DNA of 64,000 nucleotides from Clostridia bacterium (GTDB lineage: Bacteria > Bacillota > Clostridia > Oscillospirales > CAG-272). Each line of letters opens with the position of its first letter. Position 1 is the stretch's first letter. The stretch covers positions 62,001 through 126,000 of the forward strand of contig JAFVRO010000019.1 of NCBI GenBank assembly GCA_017504205.1, written 5' to 3'. Positions 36,601 through 46,506 of the stretch are shown in pieces. A program made the translations under genes and the position numbers. The notes under the pieces are model-generated. The model worked only from the letters and a program-made list of their open reading frames with translations. It was not told where the DNA came from and made no database searches.

Positions 36601-37428
36601 CTACATAACGTAAAGGAATGGAACGCGATTGAGCAGCACGACACCGACGCCGAGCAGAAGCATAAAGAGAAACGCTACAAAGTCACGCGGCTTCAATTTC
36701 AGCACTGTCATTCTTGTTCTTCCGTCACCTCCGCGGTAGCAACGGCATTCCATAGCGGTTGCAAGGTCGATTGCTTTGTGGTACGCTGATGCGAACAGGG
36801 GAATTAGCACGGGGACAAACGCCTTGGCGCGTTTTATAAGTCCGCCAGAATTGAAATCCATACCTCTTGACTTCTGTGCGGAAATAATTTTATCTGCCTC
36901 GTCCACAAAGGTGGGAATAAATCTCAATGCGATCGTCATCATCATCGCAAATTCGTGTACTTTGAGTTTGAAGAGCTTATGGAGAGGTGAAAGAAGACGT
37001 TCTATTGCGTCGGTCAGCATAATAGGCGTAGTGGTATATGTCAGGAACATACTTGATCCAATAACCAGGGCAAATATTCTGACCACTATGAATATAGCAT
37101 TAAAGACACCCTCGGTGTAGATATTTATAAAATTCCAGCTGACAAGGAGGTTTTCGGGCTCGCCCTTGACCATAAAGACATTGATCAGAGACGTTATCAT
37201 TATGATAATCAGGATCGGTCTTACCGAGCGCAGGACTATTTTTGCGGGGATATTGCTTAAAAGTATTATCAGGACAGATGATACGAGCAGAGCTATAAAC
37301 GCTGCGGTGCTCTGGCACAGAAAGGAGCAGACGATATAAAGTATCGCCAGAATCACCTTCATACGCGGATCAAGTCTGTGCATCGGGGAGCTTGACGGGT
37401 AAAACTGTCCGAACGTGATTGATTTCAT
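36601..37428 (-). CDS. ecfT: Energy-coupling factor transporter transmembrane protein EcfT
   Basis: A 275-residue membrane scaffold of group II ECF vitamin transporters. It opens with SSPMHRLDPRMK, typical for EcfT/CbiQ, has about five or six membrane segments, and carries the two coupling-helix motifs SRG (in AQKSRGMDF) and YRGG that contact the ATPases. The shared module works with separately encoded S components (for example for riboflavin, biotin or folate), none of which is in this window. It starts 5 bp after ecfA2. Confidence 0.95.
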   Translation of the reverse strand: MKSITFGQFYPSSSPMHRLDPRMKVILAILYIVCSFLCQSTAAFIALLVSSVLIILLSNIPAKIVLRSVRPILIIIMITSLINVFMVKGEPENLLVSWNFINIYTEGVFNAIFIVVRIFALVIGSSMFLTYTTTPIMLTDAIERLLSPLHKLFKLKVHEFAMMMTIALRFIPTFVDEADKIISAQKSRGMDFNSGGLIKRAKAFVPVLIPLFASAYHKAIDLATAMECRCYRGGDGRTRMTVLKLKPRDFVAFLFMLLLGVGVVLLNRVPFLYVM

Positions 37429-37433
37429 TTCGT

Positions 37434-38318
37434 TTAATTATTTCCTTTGCGTTTCTTTTGCTTCAACAGCTCGTGGAGTGCGTTAATTGCCTGATCGACC
37501 GTATACACGCCGTATGGGATATCGAAGCCGTTTTCTCTGAGGGATTTGAGTAATGCAGTTACCTCGGGGACATCGAGTCCTGCGTTCACTATTCTTTCCT
37601 CTTGTGTAAAAATTTCACGACTTGTACCGTGCATTATGGGCTTTGAATTTTCCATCACGATTATGTCGTCACAGTAAAGGGCCATATCCTCCATACTGTG
37701 GCTGACGATAACGACTGCACAGTGGGTCATTCGCTGATAGCGGACGAGTCCGCCAAGTATCAGCTTTCGTCCTGCCGGGTCAAGTCCTGCTGCGGGCTCA
37801 TCGAGAACAAGCACGTCCGGGTGCATCGCCATAATACCTGCTATTGCAACACGGCGCTTTTGTCCGCCTGAGAGTTCAAACGGAGATTTCTCCATAATAT
37901 CCTGCGTAATACCTGCGAATGCGGCTGCAGACTTCACTCTCTCTGCGACCTCTTCTTTGGAGAGTCCGAGATTTTTAGGGCCGTAGGCTATATCCTCTTT
38001 TACAGTTGCTTCAAAAAGCTGATATTCGGGATATTGCATTACAAGTCCGACCTTGAATCTGACCTTGGTTATTTCCTTTGGCTTTGCCCACACGTCCTCA
38101 CCGTCAATCAGGACTCTGCCCGATTCGGGCTTTATGAGGCCGTTAAGCATCTGGACGAGGGTTGATTTACCGGAGCCCGTATGTCCGATTATTCCCGTGA
38201 CGGTATCGGCGTAAATATCAAGGCTTACGTTATCAAGAGCCTTCATTTCGTGCGGAGTTCCCTTTGCATAAGTAAATGAAACGTCCTGAAGGCTTAATTT
38301 TACGTTTTTTTCTGTCAT
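37434..38318 (-). CDS. ecfA2: Energy-coupling factor ATPase EcfA2
   Basis: A 294-residue ABC ATPase, the second of the pair. Walker A GHTGSGKST, the Q-loop in VMQYPEYQLF, signature LSGGQKRRVAIAG, Walker B VLVLDEPAAGLDP and the switch histidine IVSHSMED are intact. The opening VSFTYAKGTP and its position after EcfA1 identify it as EcfA2. It lies 11 bp after ecfA1 and 5 bp before ecfT. Confidence 0.96.
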   Translation of the reverse strand: MTEKNVKLSLQDVSFTYAKGTPHEMKALDNVSLDIYADTVTGIIGHTGSGKSTLVQMLNGLIKPESGRVLIDGEDVWAKPKEITKVRFKVGLVMQYPEYQLFEATVKEDIAYGPKNLGLSKEEVAERVKSAAAFAGITQDIMEKSPFELSGGQKRRVAIAGIMAMHPDVLVLDEPAAGLDPAGRKLILGGLVRYQRMTHCAVVIVSHSMEDMALYCDDIIVMENSKPIMHGTSREIFTQEERIVNAGLDVPEVTALLKSLRENGFDIPYGVYTVDQAINALHELLKQKKRKGNN

Positions 38319-38329
38319 AATAATACCTT

Positions 38330-39208
38330 TCAGTTAGTGTCCGCGAGCAGCTTACCGATGGCTTCGGTGCAGGATGGGATATCGTATATATCACCATTTA
38401 AGTTATATCCGAGCTTTTTAAGCCCGAGTGCTACGGCGGTGCATTGCGGAACATCGAGTGAGCAAGCATTCAAAAGCCTTTCGTTCTCAAATATCTGAGC
38501 CGGCGTTCCCTGTGCGACGACCTGTCCGTTATCAAGGACGATAATGCGGTCTGCCATAGCCGCCTCGTTCATATAGTGAGTAACGGTTATAACGGTTATT
38601 CCCTTTTCCTCGTTGAGCTGCTTTACGGTTTTGAGAACGTCCTTGCGGCCTTTGGGGTCGAGCATTGCGGTGGATTCGTCGAAAATTATGCATTCGGGAA
38701 GCATTGCGAGCACGCCTGCAATCGCGATACGCTGCTTCTGACCGCCTGAAAGTCTATGCGGCTCATAGCGCGCGTACTGAGTCATACCGACTATTTCGAG
38801 CGCTTTATCCACGCGCTCGCGTATTTCAGCGGACGGTATGCCAAGATTTTCGGGGCCAAAGGCTACATCCTCCTCCACGATAGTTGCGACTATCTGATTG
38901 TCGGGATTCTGTTGGACAAGCCCTATACGGCGTCTTACGTCGAACATCTCGTCCTCGGTCAGATTTTCGTCGGTGATATCCTTACCGTCGACGAAGATTT
39001 TGCCGGAATCCGGCTCGAGTATCATATTGAGCAATCTTGCAAGGGTAGATTTTCCGGAGCCATTATGTCCGATTATGGCGACGTATTCGCCTTTATATAT
39101 TTCTATATTGACTTTTTTCAACACCTCGATGCTTTTACCGTTATCCTCGTAGGAAAAGCACAGATCCTGTGTTTTTATAAATGGGATTTTGTTTTCTTCG
39201 TTATTCAA
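38330..39208 (-). CDS. ecfA1: Energy-coupling factor ATPase EcfA1
   Basis: A 292-residue ABC ATPase of the ECF module. Walker A GHNGSGKST, Q-loop VQQNPDNQIV, signature LSGGQKQRIAIAG, Walker B CIIFDESTAMLDP and ITVTHYMNEA are all present; the DNQIV sequence and the Ser in FDEST are typical of EcfA1. AAGGAA precedes the start. It forms the heterodimeric motor with EcfA2 that drives vitamin uptake through EcfT. Confidence 0.96.
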   Translation of the reverse strand: MNNEENKIPFIKTQDLCFSYEDNGKSIEVLKKVNIEIYKGEYVAIIGHNGSGKSTLARLLNMILEPDSGKIFVDGKDITDENLTEDEMFDVRRRIGLVQQNPDNQIVATIVEEDVAFGPENLGIPSAEIRERVDKALEIVGMTQYARYEPHRLSGGQKQRIAIAGVLAMLPECIIFDESTAMLDPKGRKDVLKTVKQLNEEKGITVITVTHYMNEAAMADRIIVLDNGQVVAQGTPAQIFENERLLNACSLDVPQCTAVALGLKKLGYNLNGDIYDIPSCTEAIGKLLADTN

Positions 39209-39228
39209 GACTTATTTCCTTTATGTTA

Positions 39229-40089
39229 TCAATATTTTGCCGTCCATCTGACGGATGCGCCGCAGGGGAGGAAGCCACCTGTTGTGATCGGGAGCGCTAT
39301 TTCCTGAGCATCTGAGACGCCCATTTTTCCCCTGAGCTTTTGATCAAGGACGTATTTCATAGCAAGTGGGGAGAGTCCCGTGGTATAGGAATTTATCAGG
39401 AAGAACAGCGGGTCATCAGAAAGAACCTGAGCACTGAGCGCCACGAAGTCGTCGATAGCGCTTTCAAGCTGCCATACCTCGCCCGAAGGTCCTCTGCCGT
39501 AGGACGGTGGATCCATAATTATTCCGTCATATTTATTGCCGCGTCTTATTTCTCTTTCGATAAATTTCTTACAATCGTCAACTATATAGCGGATCGGAGC
39601 ATCGGCAAGTCCCGAAAGGGCGCAGTTCTCTTTTGCCTGAGCGACCATTCCTTTTGAGGCATCGACGTGAACGACGGATGCGCCAGCTTTTGCCGCTGCA
39701 ACGGTTGCGCCGCCGGTATATGCGAAGAGATTAAGCACCTTGATCGGTCTTCCCGCGTTTTTAATAAGAGTTGAGAACCAATCCCAATTCGCCGCTTGCT
39801 CGGGAAAGAGCCCTGTATGTTTGAAGCCCATCGGCTTCAAAGTAAAGGTATACTCGCCGTAACCGATCTTCCAGCTTTCGGGGACGTCATTTTTTACCCA
39901 CGCGCCGCCGCCTTTTGATGAGCGTCTGTATATACCGTGTGCTTTTTTCCACATCGGGTGCTTTTTATCGCCGTGCCAGATTATCTGAGGGTCGGGTCTT
40001 ATGAGGATGAAGCTCCCCCATCTTTCGAGTCTTTCACCGTCGCAAGCGTCTATAAGCTCATAGTCCTGCCATTTATCTGAATACCACAT
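39229..40089 (-). CDS. Class I SAM-dependent RNA methyltransferase (RlmI/RlmL-like)
   Basis: A 286-residue methyltransferase. A small N-terminal domain precedes the Rossmann fold: SAM-binding motif I VLNLFAYTGGATVAAAKAGA, the acidic VVHVDASKGM, and the motif IV MDPPSYGRG, typical of enzymes that methylate bases. It matches the SAM-dependent family related to 23S rRNA methyltransferases RlmI/RlmK but lacks their PUA domain. I use the ATG at 40089 because AAAGGAA lies before it. It lies between ruvC and ecfA1 with gaps near 20 bp, so it is operon-encoded. Confidence 0.87.
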   Translation of the reverse strand: MWYSDKWQDYELIDACDGERLERWGSFILIRPDPQIIWHGDKKHPMWKKAHGIYRRSSKGGGAWVKNDVPESWKIGYGEYTFTLKPMGFKHTGLFPEQAANWDWFSTLIKNAGRPIKVLNLFAYTGGATVAAAKAGASVVHVDASKGMVAQAKENCALSGLADAPIRYIVDDCKKFIEREIRRGNKYDGIIMDPPSYGRGPSGEVWQLESAIDDFVALSAQVLSDDPLFFLINSYTTGLSPLAMKYVLDQKLRGKMGVSDAQEIALPITTGGFLPCGASVRWTAKY

Positions 40090-40111
40090 AGTAATTCCTT
40101 TCAAAGTTTAG

Positions 40112-40600
40112 TTAAACGCCAAGCAATCTTGAGCCACTGCTATGGGCGTGACATATAGCGATAGCAAGTGCGTCTGCCGTATCGTCGGGCTTTGGAGGCT
40201 TTTTCAATGCAAGCATCATAGTGACCATAGTGATGACCTGTTTTTTATCGGCGCGCCCGTAGCCAACCACCGCCTGCTTTACCTGCAGGGGGGTATATTC
40301 AAATATCTTCAGTCCGTGCTTTACTGCGCATAGCAATATAACACCTCTTGCCTCGGCAACCGAAATACCTGTCTTCTGGTTCGTATTCCAGAATAGCTCC
40401 TCAATCGCTACGCATTCAGGCTTGTACGCCTCGATTATCTGAGACAGCTGATCGTAGATGGAAGCTATGCGAAGCTCGGTAGGAGTACCTGCAGGGGTGG
40501 TGATGGAGCCATAATCGATCGTTCTGAAGCTTGATCCTTTATATTCCAGCACGCCCCAACCGACTATTGCAAGTCCCGGGTCAATTCCAAGAATTATCAT
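40112..40600 (-). CDS. ruvC: Holliday junction resolvase RuvC
   Basis: A 162-residue RNase H-fold endonuclease that cuts Holliday junctions. Catalytic acids are visible: D7 in GIDPGLAIVGWG, a Glu in VAIEELFW, and the Asp pair in PPKPDDTADALAIAICH. Length matches the family. It is the first gene of the minus-strand run, with its own promoter. ruvA and ruvB lie 3.5 kb away on the opposite strand, beyond DUF951 and yfhO, rather than next to it. Confidence 0.96.
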   Translation of the reverse strand: MIILGIDPGLAIVGWGVLEYKGSSFRTIDYGSITTPAGTPTELRIASIYDQLSQIIEAYKPECVAIEELFWNTNQKTGISVAEARGVILLCAVKHGLKIFEYTPLQVKQAVVGYGRADKKQVITMVTMMLALKKPPKPDDTADALAIAICHAHSSGSRLLGV

Positions 40601-40647
40601 TTTATACCTTTTAAACCTTACTGTTATAGATATCTATCCAATATAAT

Positions 40648-40676
40648 ATCATACCACATTTTGCCGTCAAAGTCAA
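40648..40676 (-). promoter_or_regulatory. Predicted promoter of the ruvC-clp operon
   Basis: On the minus strand TTGACT (plus 40671-40676), a 17-bp spacer ending in TGTGG and TATGAT (40648-40653), 48 bp before ruvC. Confidence 0.7.
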
Positions 40677-40766
40677 TTACCTTTTGGCAGTAAGCAAAAA
40701 AATTCTCATGCTTCAGGCAAGAAAGGAGTTTTTAATAAAAGTTATATATATATTAATGTTTTATTG

Positions 40767-40795
40767 TTTACAAAAATACAAATATGTGGTATAAT
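40767..40795 (+). promoter_or_regulatory. Predicted promoter of DUF951-yfhO-ruvAB
   Basis: TTTACA (40767-40772), a 17-bp spacer ending in TGTGG (extended -10) and TATAAT (40790-40795), 33 bp before the DUF951 gene. It is divergent from the ruvC promoter about 90 bp away. Confidence 0.75.
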
Positions 40796-40827
40796 AGAAG
40801 TTAAGCAATTATTTGGAGTGATATACT

Positions 40828-41031
40828 ATGCAAATACTGAAACTTGATGCAGGAGATACGGTGGAAATGAAAAAGCCGCATCCTTGCGGAAGCAGGTTAT
40901 TTAAGATATTACGCGCGGGAAGTGACGTCAGGTTAGAGTGTACGGGATGCGGACATGAGATAGTTTTAGAACGTCTCAAAATGGAACGTTCCGTAAAAAA
41001 ACTAATTAAGAATCCCGCAGAAAGCAAATAG
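40828..41031 (+). CDS. DUF951 family small protein
   Basis: A 67-residue protein matching DUF951: a beta-rich start (GDTVEMKKPHPCG), then LECTGCGHEIVLERLKMERSVKKL. Three cysteines (KPHPCG and CTGC) could bind zinc. The family is found in nearly all Firmicutes, often next to ychF or rpsF; its role is unknown. It has a TTTGGAG site about 8 bp before the start and is the first gene of the unit leading to yfhO. Confidence 0.9.
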   Translation: MQILKLDAGDTVEMKKPHPCGSRLFKILRAGSDVRLECTGCGHEIVLERLKMERSVKKLIKNPAESK

Positions 41032-41087
41032 AACGGCGGCAGTAATGAACGCAAACGTTTAAGCAATTTTGAAAGAGAGGAATATTA

Positions 41088-44018
41088 ATGAATTCACACA
41101 CCGTTCCTGAGGTTGCCGCGCTTGAGACGGCAGGGCAGGATAAAAACAAATTCGGACGTCTTTGGCAAACATTCAGAACAAGGTCAAAACTTCTTCGTGT
41201 AGAGTACGGTTATCTCTGCATCGGGGCATTAATTGCTGCGATGATAATGTATTTTATTTATCTTTCGCAGGGTATACACCCATTCGGGGACGGCTCGGTT
41301 CTGGTGCTTGACCTTAACGGACAGTACGTTTACTTCTATGAGGCAATAAGAAACTGGGTATACGGAGACACCTCCCTGCTCTATTCGTTCTCAAGAGCGC
41401 TTGGCGGAGAGTTTATGGGAATACTTGCGTATTACGTTGCATCTCCATTCACATATATTGTCTGTCTGTTTCCCCAAGCTCGTATACTTGAGGCGTTGCT
41501 CACGATATTTCTGCTCAAGACGGCGTTGCTTGCGTTCACGTTTGGACTTTATTTGCATAGAACCGTACCGAAGCTGAAGAAGATACCGACTATTGCCTTC
41601 AGTATACTTTATGCGCTCACGTCTTATGCGATAGTTCAGCAACACAATTCTATGTGGATCGACGCGGTAATATGGTTGCCTGTTCTCACGATGTGCATTG
41701 AGGATCTGATAAAGCGCGGAAAATTCAAGGGATACATTTTCTTCCTTGCTTTGACACTTATAAGCAATTACTACATCGGCTACATGGTGTGCATTTACAC
41801 GCTTGCGTATTTCTTTGCGTATTATTTTGGAAACGATGAAAATGGCAGAAACAATCCGTACGGAGAAAAACGTCATTTTATCAAAAGCTTTTTGCGTATC
41901 GGCGCTTATACAGTGGTAGCTGTTGGAATTTCAGCCATTATCATATTTACTGCGTATTATTCGCTTCAGTTCGGTAAAAACACCTTTTCAAATCCCAACT
42001 GGACACCGAGCATTAAGTTTGATTTCATTGATCTGTTTGCAAAATTCCTGCCGGGATCCTACGACACAGTCAGACCTGCGGGACTTCCGTTCGTTTATTG
42101 CGGTATGCTCACGCTGATACTTGCGCCGCTCTACTTCATTTCGAGAAAGTACAGTGCGCGTGAGAAGATTGTAGCGGGGGCTATGATAGCGTTATTTGTT
42201 ATAAGCTTTTCCGTAAGCACGGTTGACCTTGTATGGCACGGTTTTCAGCGTCCGAACTGGTTGAACTACCGTTATAGCTTTATGCTTTGCTTTATACTCT
42301 TGGTATTGGCAGCCAAGGCGTTTGCTGACATCCGTGAGATAGGTGCGCGTCCCGTCTTTCTTTCGTCTTGCATACTCGGAGCTATGATCATAGTACTTCA
42401 GGCTCTTGATATCGAATTTGTTGATGATATGAAGACTATCTGGTTTGCACTTATATGTCTTGGACTTTATCTGATATTCGTTTCGGTTTATACGAAAACG
42501 AAATATACCGACAACGTTGCGATAATGCTGACGGTTGTTATTGCTATTGAGACCTTTGCAAACGGAGTTCTTAACGTAATCGCGCTTGACGATGACGTGG
42601 TTTACTCGGGATATGCGGGATACAACAACTATATGAAAGAGATCCGTCCGATAGTTGAGATGGTTCAGGAAAATGACACTTCATTTTACCGTATGGAAAA
42701 GACAACCTTTAAAAAGACCAATGACAATATGGCGCTTAATCTGAGGGGTCTTTCCTGCTCAACGTCGACGCTCAACAAGGAAACAATAGCATTTCTGAAT
42801 GCTATGGGTTATGCTTCACAATCGCATTGGGCTAAGTATCTTGGAGGAACTCCTATTACGGATTCCCTTATGGGTATCAAGTATATTCTTTCCAAAACTG
42901 ATCTTTCGGAGTTTTATGAGGCGGCATATGAGGCAAACGGCTACACAGCTTACCTTAATCCTTACGCTCTTTCCATAGCCTTTGGCGTTGACGCAGACGT
43001 TCAGGAGCTTGGAAATATTGCGGTCAAGGAAAAGGAAAGCACTGAGTCCGGAAAGACGTATCTCTCTCCTTTCCAGAGCATCAACGCATTCGTAACCGCT
43101 TTGATGGGATCGGACGAGCCTATCAACGTATTTATACCCGTTGAAATCGCAGAGGAAACTTATAGGAACATTTCAAAGAGTCCCGTAGCGGGATACAGCA
43201 AGTATATGAAGGAAGATACATCTGCATCGGCAGTGGTGACCTACATTTATGAGCTTCCCGATTACAGTGGAGAGTATTACTTCTATCTGCCGGGAACATA
43301 TCCGCGAGAGGTTTCACTAAATGTAAACGGCATCAGTAAGGGTAGCTTTTATGCCAAGGAGACCACGAGAATCGTGTCTCTGGGGAAATACCAGGCCGGT
43401 GAGCAACTCAAGCTTAACATGACGCTTAACAACGATCAGAACAATCTGTTTGTCAAGACCGGTATTCCCACGCTATACTATCTTGACCGCAGTGTTTTTG
43501 AAAACGTAATGACGAAGCTTGCACAGATGCAGTTAATTATTGACGAAAACTACGAAGAGGATCATATCAGCGGAACCTTCACATCTTTAAGCAACAATCA
43601 GACCGTGCTTACCACCATTCCGTACGACGAGGGGTGGAAGGTAAAGGTTGACGGTCAGGAGGTCGAGATATACAAGACAGTGGATGCTCTCATAACCTTT
43701 GATATTGAAGAAGCGGGGGAGCATCGCATTGAGCTTATATACCGTCCGACGGCGTACGTTCTCGGTCTGCTCGTGACGCTTGTATCATTTGCGATATATG
43801 TACTTTTATGGATATTCGAGAAGAAGCTTTACAAGGTGCCGTTGATCGGCGCACTCATTGAATGCCGCGCGGGCGACTCTGCTTTGGGTGGCGATGATGC
43901 TGCGTTTATCCCGATTGAAAAGAAGAAATCAGACGCGGAGACAACGGAGGTTAACACGCCCGAAAATATTGATGAAGAGGAATCGGAGTCGGAGAACAAC
44001 GGCAAAAAGTCGGAGTAA
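41088..44018 (+). CDS. YfhO family membrane protein (GT-C-like glycosyltransferase)
   Basis: A 976-residue polytopic membrane protein. Segment 1 (about 40-62) is followed by the family motif GDGSVLVLDLNGQYVYFYEA, with the acidic residues expected at a GT-C active site. About a dozen further helices reach residue 480. A long extracellular domain (about 500-890), one more membrane helix (about 893-915) and an acidic cytoplasmic tail follow. YfhO proteins in Bacillus and Listeria take part in adding sugars to teichoic acids or lipids; the acceptor here is unknown. It starts 56 bp after DUF951 and ends 43 bp before ruvA. Confidence 0.9.
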   Translation: MNSHTVPEVAALETAGQDKNKFGRLWQTFRTRSKLLRVEYGYLCIGALIAAMIMYFIYLSQGIHPFGDGSVLVLDLNGQYVYFYEAIRNWVYGDTSLLYSFSRALGGEFMGILAYYVASPFTYIVCLFPQARILEALLTIFLLKTALLAFTFGLYLHRTVPKLKKIPTIAFSILYALTSYAIVQQHNSMWIDAVIWLPVLTMCIEDLIKRGKFKGYIFFLALTLISNYYIGYMVCIYTLAYFFAYYFGNDENGRNNPYGEKRHFIKSFLRIGAYTVVAVGISAIIIFTAYYSLQFGKNTFSNPNWTPSIKFDFIDLFAKFLPGSYDTVRPAGLPFVYCGMLTLILAPLYFISRKYSAREKIVAGAMIALFVISFSVSTVDLVWHGFQRPNWLNYRYSFMLCFILLVLAAKAFADIREIGARPVFLSSCILGAMIIVLQALDIEFVDDMKTIWFALICLGLYLIFVSVYTKTKYTDNVAIMLTVVIAIETFANGVLNVIALDDDVVYSGYAGYNNYMKEIRPIVEMVQENDTSFYRMEKTTFKKTNDNMALNLRGLSCSTSTLNKETIAFLNAMGYASQSHWAKYLGGTPITDSLMGIKYILSKTDLSEFYEAAYEANGYTAYLNPYALSIAFGVDADVQELGNIAVKEKESTESGKTYLSPFQSINAFVTALMGSDEPINVFIPVEIAEETYRNISKSPVAGYSKYMKEDTSASAVVTYIYELPDYSGEYYFYLPGTYPREVSLNVNGISKGSFYAKETTRIVSLGKYQAGEQLKLNMTLNNDQNNLFVKTGIPTLYYLDRSVFENVMTKLAQMQLIIDENYEEDHISGTFTSLSNNQTVLTTIPYDEGWKVKVDGQEVEIYKTVDALITFDIEEAGEHRIELIYRPTAYVLGLLVTLVSFAIYVLLWIFEKKLYKVPLIGALIECRAGDSALGGDDAAFIPIEKKKSDAETTEVNTPENIDEEESESENNGKKSE

Positions 44019-44061
44019 CGTGAGATACTGACGGCAAAAGAATAAAAAATGCGAGGAATTT

Positions 44062-44685
44062 ATGTTTTACTATATTTGCGGCAAGCCCGCACATCTTGAT
44101 CTGAATTTTGCGGTAATTGACGTTGGCGGAGTTGGCTATAAGCTGACTGTAAGTGCCACCACCCATCAGGCGATAGCGGCGCAGAGAGGTAACGCATCCG
44201 CCACGGTGAAGCTTTACACGCATATGGCGGTACGTGAGGATGACGTTGAGCTTTTCGGATTTGCAACGGAGACCGAGCTTGCTTCCTTCAAGATGCTCAT
44301 TTCCGTTTCGGGTGTAGGCCCGAAGGCGGCTATGGCGATACTGTCTATCCTTACGCCTGAAAAGTTTGCGGTCGCGGTATGCACAGAGGACACCAAGGCT
44401 ATATCAAAGGCAAGCGGCGTAGGAGCAAAAACCGCTGCTCGGATCGTGCTTGAGCTTCGGGACAAGCTCAAGAAGGAAAATCCGGGATTTGCCACGGCTG
44501 ATGTTTCCCGGGAAATAGTTGGCGGTACAACAGGCGGACGTTCAAATCTTGGTGAGGCGCAGGATGCGCTTATAGTACTTGGTTACACCAGAGGTGAAGC
44601 GCAGTCCGCGCTGAAGAGCGCAGACCCGACGCTTGACGTTGAAGCTCTTATCAAGCACGCGCTGAAGCAGCTTATGAAAATATAA
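44062..44685 (+). CDS. ruvA: Holliday junction branch migration protein RuvA
   Basis: A 207-residue RuvA. Domain I is an OB fold (about 1-65, ending TVKLYTHMAVREDDVELFGF). Domain II has two helix-hairpin-helix motifs (VSGVGPKAAMAIL and ASGVGAKTAARIVLELRDK). Domain III is the C-terminal three-helix bundle that binds RuvB (about 150-207). RuvA tetramers hold the Holliday junction. The start has GAGGAA about 7 bp upstream; ruvB follows after 43 bp. Confidence 0.97.
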   Translation: MFYYICGKPAHLDLNFAVIDVGGVGYKLTVSATTHQAIAAQRGNASATVKLYTHMAVREDDVELFGFATETELASFKMLISVSGVGPKAAMAILSILTPEKFAVAVCTEDTKAISKASGVGAKTAARIVLELRDKLKKENPGFATADVSREIVGGTTGGRSNLGEAQDALIVLGYTRGEAQSALKSADPTLDVEALIKHALKQLMKI

Positions 44686-44728
44686 GAGGCGCATGCGCAG
44701 AGAGATCTGAGAAAGGAGACATTCGGAA

Positions 44729-45817
44729 ATGCAAAACTTTGACTATGACGAATCGGATTATGAAAACCGAATAGTCAGTTCAACGTATACTCAATCGGAT
44801 TCCGATACTGAGACATCTCTACGTCCCAAAAGACTCGAGGACTACATCGGTCAGGAGAAGGCGAAGGAAAATCTCAGAATATATATTGAAGCGGCACTTC
44901 AGCGAAAGGAGACGCTTGACCACGTTTTACTTTACGGTCCTCCCGGTCTTGGTAAGACGACGCTTTCCAACATTATAGCAACGGAGCTTGGCGTAAACAT
45001 CAGGATCACGTCGGGTCCGGCTATTGAGCGTCAGGGGGATCTGGCGGCACTTCTCACCAATCTCTCGGACGGAGACGTACTGTTTATTGATGAGATACAC
45101 AGGCTTTCAAGGACAGTCGAGGAGATACTTTATCCTGCGATGGAGGACTATGCGCTCGACATTATCGTTGGCAAGGGGCCGTCTGCAAGAAGTATACGGA
45201 TCGATCTACCGAAATTCACGTTGATCGGTGCTACAACGCGCGCAGGACAGCTCACCACACCGCTTCGTGACCGTTTTGGAGTATTGTTACGGCTTGAGCT
45301 TTACACGCCCGAGGAGTTGATGAAAATAGTTACGCGAAGTGCGTCCATACTTGATTATCCAATTACTGAGGACGGTGCATATGAGATCGCGTCGCGCTCG
45401 AGAGGAACGCCGCGAATTGCGAACAGGCTTTTGAAGCGTGTGCGTGATTTTGCACAGGTTCAAGGCAGTGGAACTATAGATTCCTGCATTGCAAATTTTG
45501 CATTATCCAGGCTTGAAATAGACAAGCTCGGTCTAGACAACACGGACAGGCGCATGATGGAGACGATAATTAAGTTTTACGACGGAGGTCCCGTCGGTCT
45601 TGAGACGCTTGCGGCAACCGTTGGTGAGGAGGCAGTGACGCTTGAGGACGTATACGAGCCTTATCTGCTTCAGATAGGTTTCCTGAGCCGCACTCCACGT
45701 GGACGGTGTGTAACGCGCCAGGGCTACGAGCATCTCGGTATTCCCTTCCGTCAACAAAAGAATATGACAAGCAACACGGTTTCGGACCAGCTTGACATTT
45801 TTGAGGAAGGAAAATAA
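44729..45817 (+). CDS. ruvB: Holliday junction DNA helicase RuvB
   Basis: A 362-residue AAA+ motor that drives branch migration. [18 protein letters not shown] is the family opening; Walker [10 protein letters not shown], Walker [11 protein letters not shown], sensor 1 LIGATTRAG and the arginine finger region TPLRDRFG are intact. The C-terminal winged helix (about 270-345) ends with GYLSR-type sequence [10 protein letters not shown]. It has an N-terminal extension of about 30 acidic residues. AAAGGAG lies upstream. It forms an operon with ruvA. Confidence 0.97.
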   Translation: MQNFDYDESDYENRIVSSTYTQSDSDTETSLRPKRLEDYIGQEKAKENLRIYIEAALQRKETLDHVLLYGPPGLGKTTLSNIIATELGVNIRITSGPAIERQGDLAALLTNLSDGDVLFIDEIHRLSRTVEEILYPAMEDYALDIIVGKGPSARSIRIDLPKFTLIGATTRAGQLTTPLRDRFGVLLRLELYTPEELMKIVTRSASILDYPITEDGAYEIASRSRGTPRIANRLLKRVRDFAQVQGSGTIDSCIANFALSRLEIDKLGLDNTDRRMMETIIKFYDGGPVGLETLAATVGEEAVTLEDVYEPYLLQIGFLSRTPRGRCVTRQGYEHLGIPFRQQKNMTSNTVSDQLDIFEEGK

Positions 45818-45881
45818 AGGCTATTTCACGGTGACTAATGCCGTGTAAGCATATAAACAAATAAAATTTAAGGAGTCTGTC

Positions 45882-46388
45882 ATGGCAAAGCAGCAGAGCA
45901 AAAAGAAGCAATCCAAAAGCACATTTATTCCCTCTATGGTAGCCGCGGCGATCGGACTTATTCTCGGTCTGGTTATTGCGATATTCAGTGAGGCTATCAT
46001 CAACGTTCTATTCGTTATTCTCGGTGTAGTTATCATCATAGCAAGCATTCCCAACGTAGTTGATGCGTTATCCGATTCGCACAAACAGGGGCTTATTCCC
46101 GTAATCCTTTCCGCGATCCCCGCGATCATCGGTCTTGTGCTTATTTTCTGGCACAACAGTGTTGTTATGGTTATAGTTGGAATATACATGTTGATATTCC
46201 CTATCGTGCGTATACTTATGTCATACGATCCGAAGGCGCAGTTCTCACTTGAGCTTCGCAATCTCATTCTCGGACTTGTACTTATCCTCGTTGGCCCCGG
46301 GAAGATCATATCCTGGGCAGGATGGGGACTTGTTATACTGTCCGTGGGATATGCGGTTTATGCGTTGATTAAGGAGACGAGGTTCTGA
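45882..46388 (+). CDS. DUF308-like small membrane protein
   Basis: A 168-residue protein with a basic, Gln/Lys-rich N-terminus (about 1-14) and six hydrophobic segments arranged in pairs (AAIGLILGLVIAIFSEAII, INVLFVILGVVIIIAS, and so on). The layout matches the HdeD/DUF308 family. Function in Firmicutes is unknown. It starts 64 bp after ruvB and may be the last gene of that unit, since a terminator follows. Confidence 0.8.
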   Translation: MAKQQSKKKQSKSTFIPSMVAAAIGLILGLVIAIFSEAIINVLFVILGVVIIIASIPNVVDALSDSHKQGLIPVILSAIPAIIGLVLIFWHNSVVMVIVGIYMLIFPIVRILMSYDPKAQFSLELRNLILGLVLILVGPGKIISWAGWGLVILSVGYAVYALIKETRF

Positions 46389-46448
46389 TATAGTAGCCCC
46401 TATATTATAGTACCGGAACAAATCATTACATAGAATACATAGAATACG

Positions 46449-46480
46449 AAAAAGCACTTACTGCGGAAGTAAGTGCTTTT
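46449..46480. terminator. Bidirectional terminator between DUF308 and the sigma-factor remnant
   Basis: AAAAGCACTTACT and AGTAAGTGCTTTT arms (about 46450-46480) give a 13-bp stem with A and T runs on both sides, so it works on either strand. Confidence 0.9.
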
Positions 46481-46506
46481 AATTATAGTCAACGCGTTAT
46501 GGCGTT

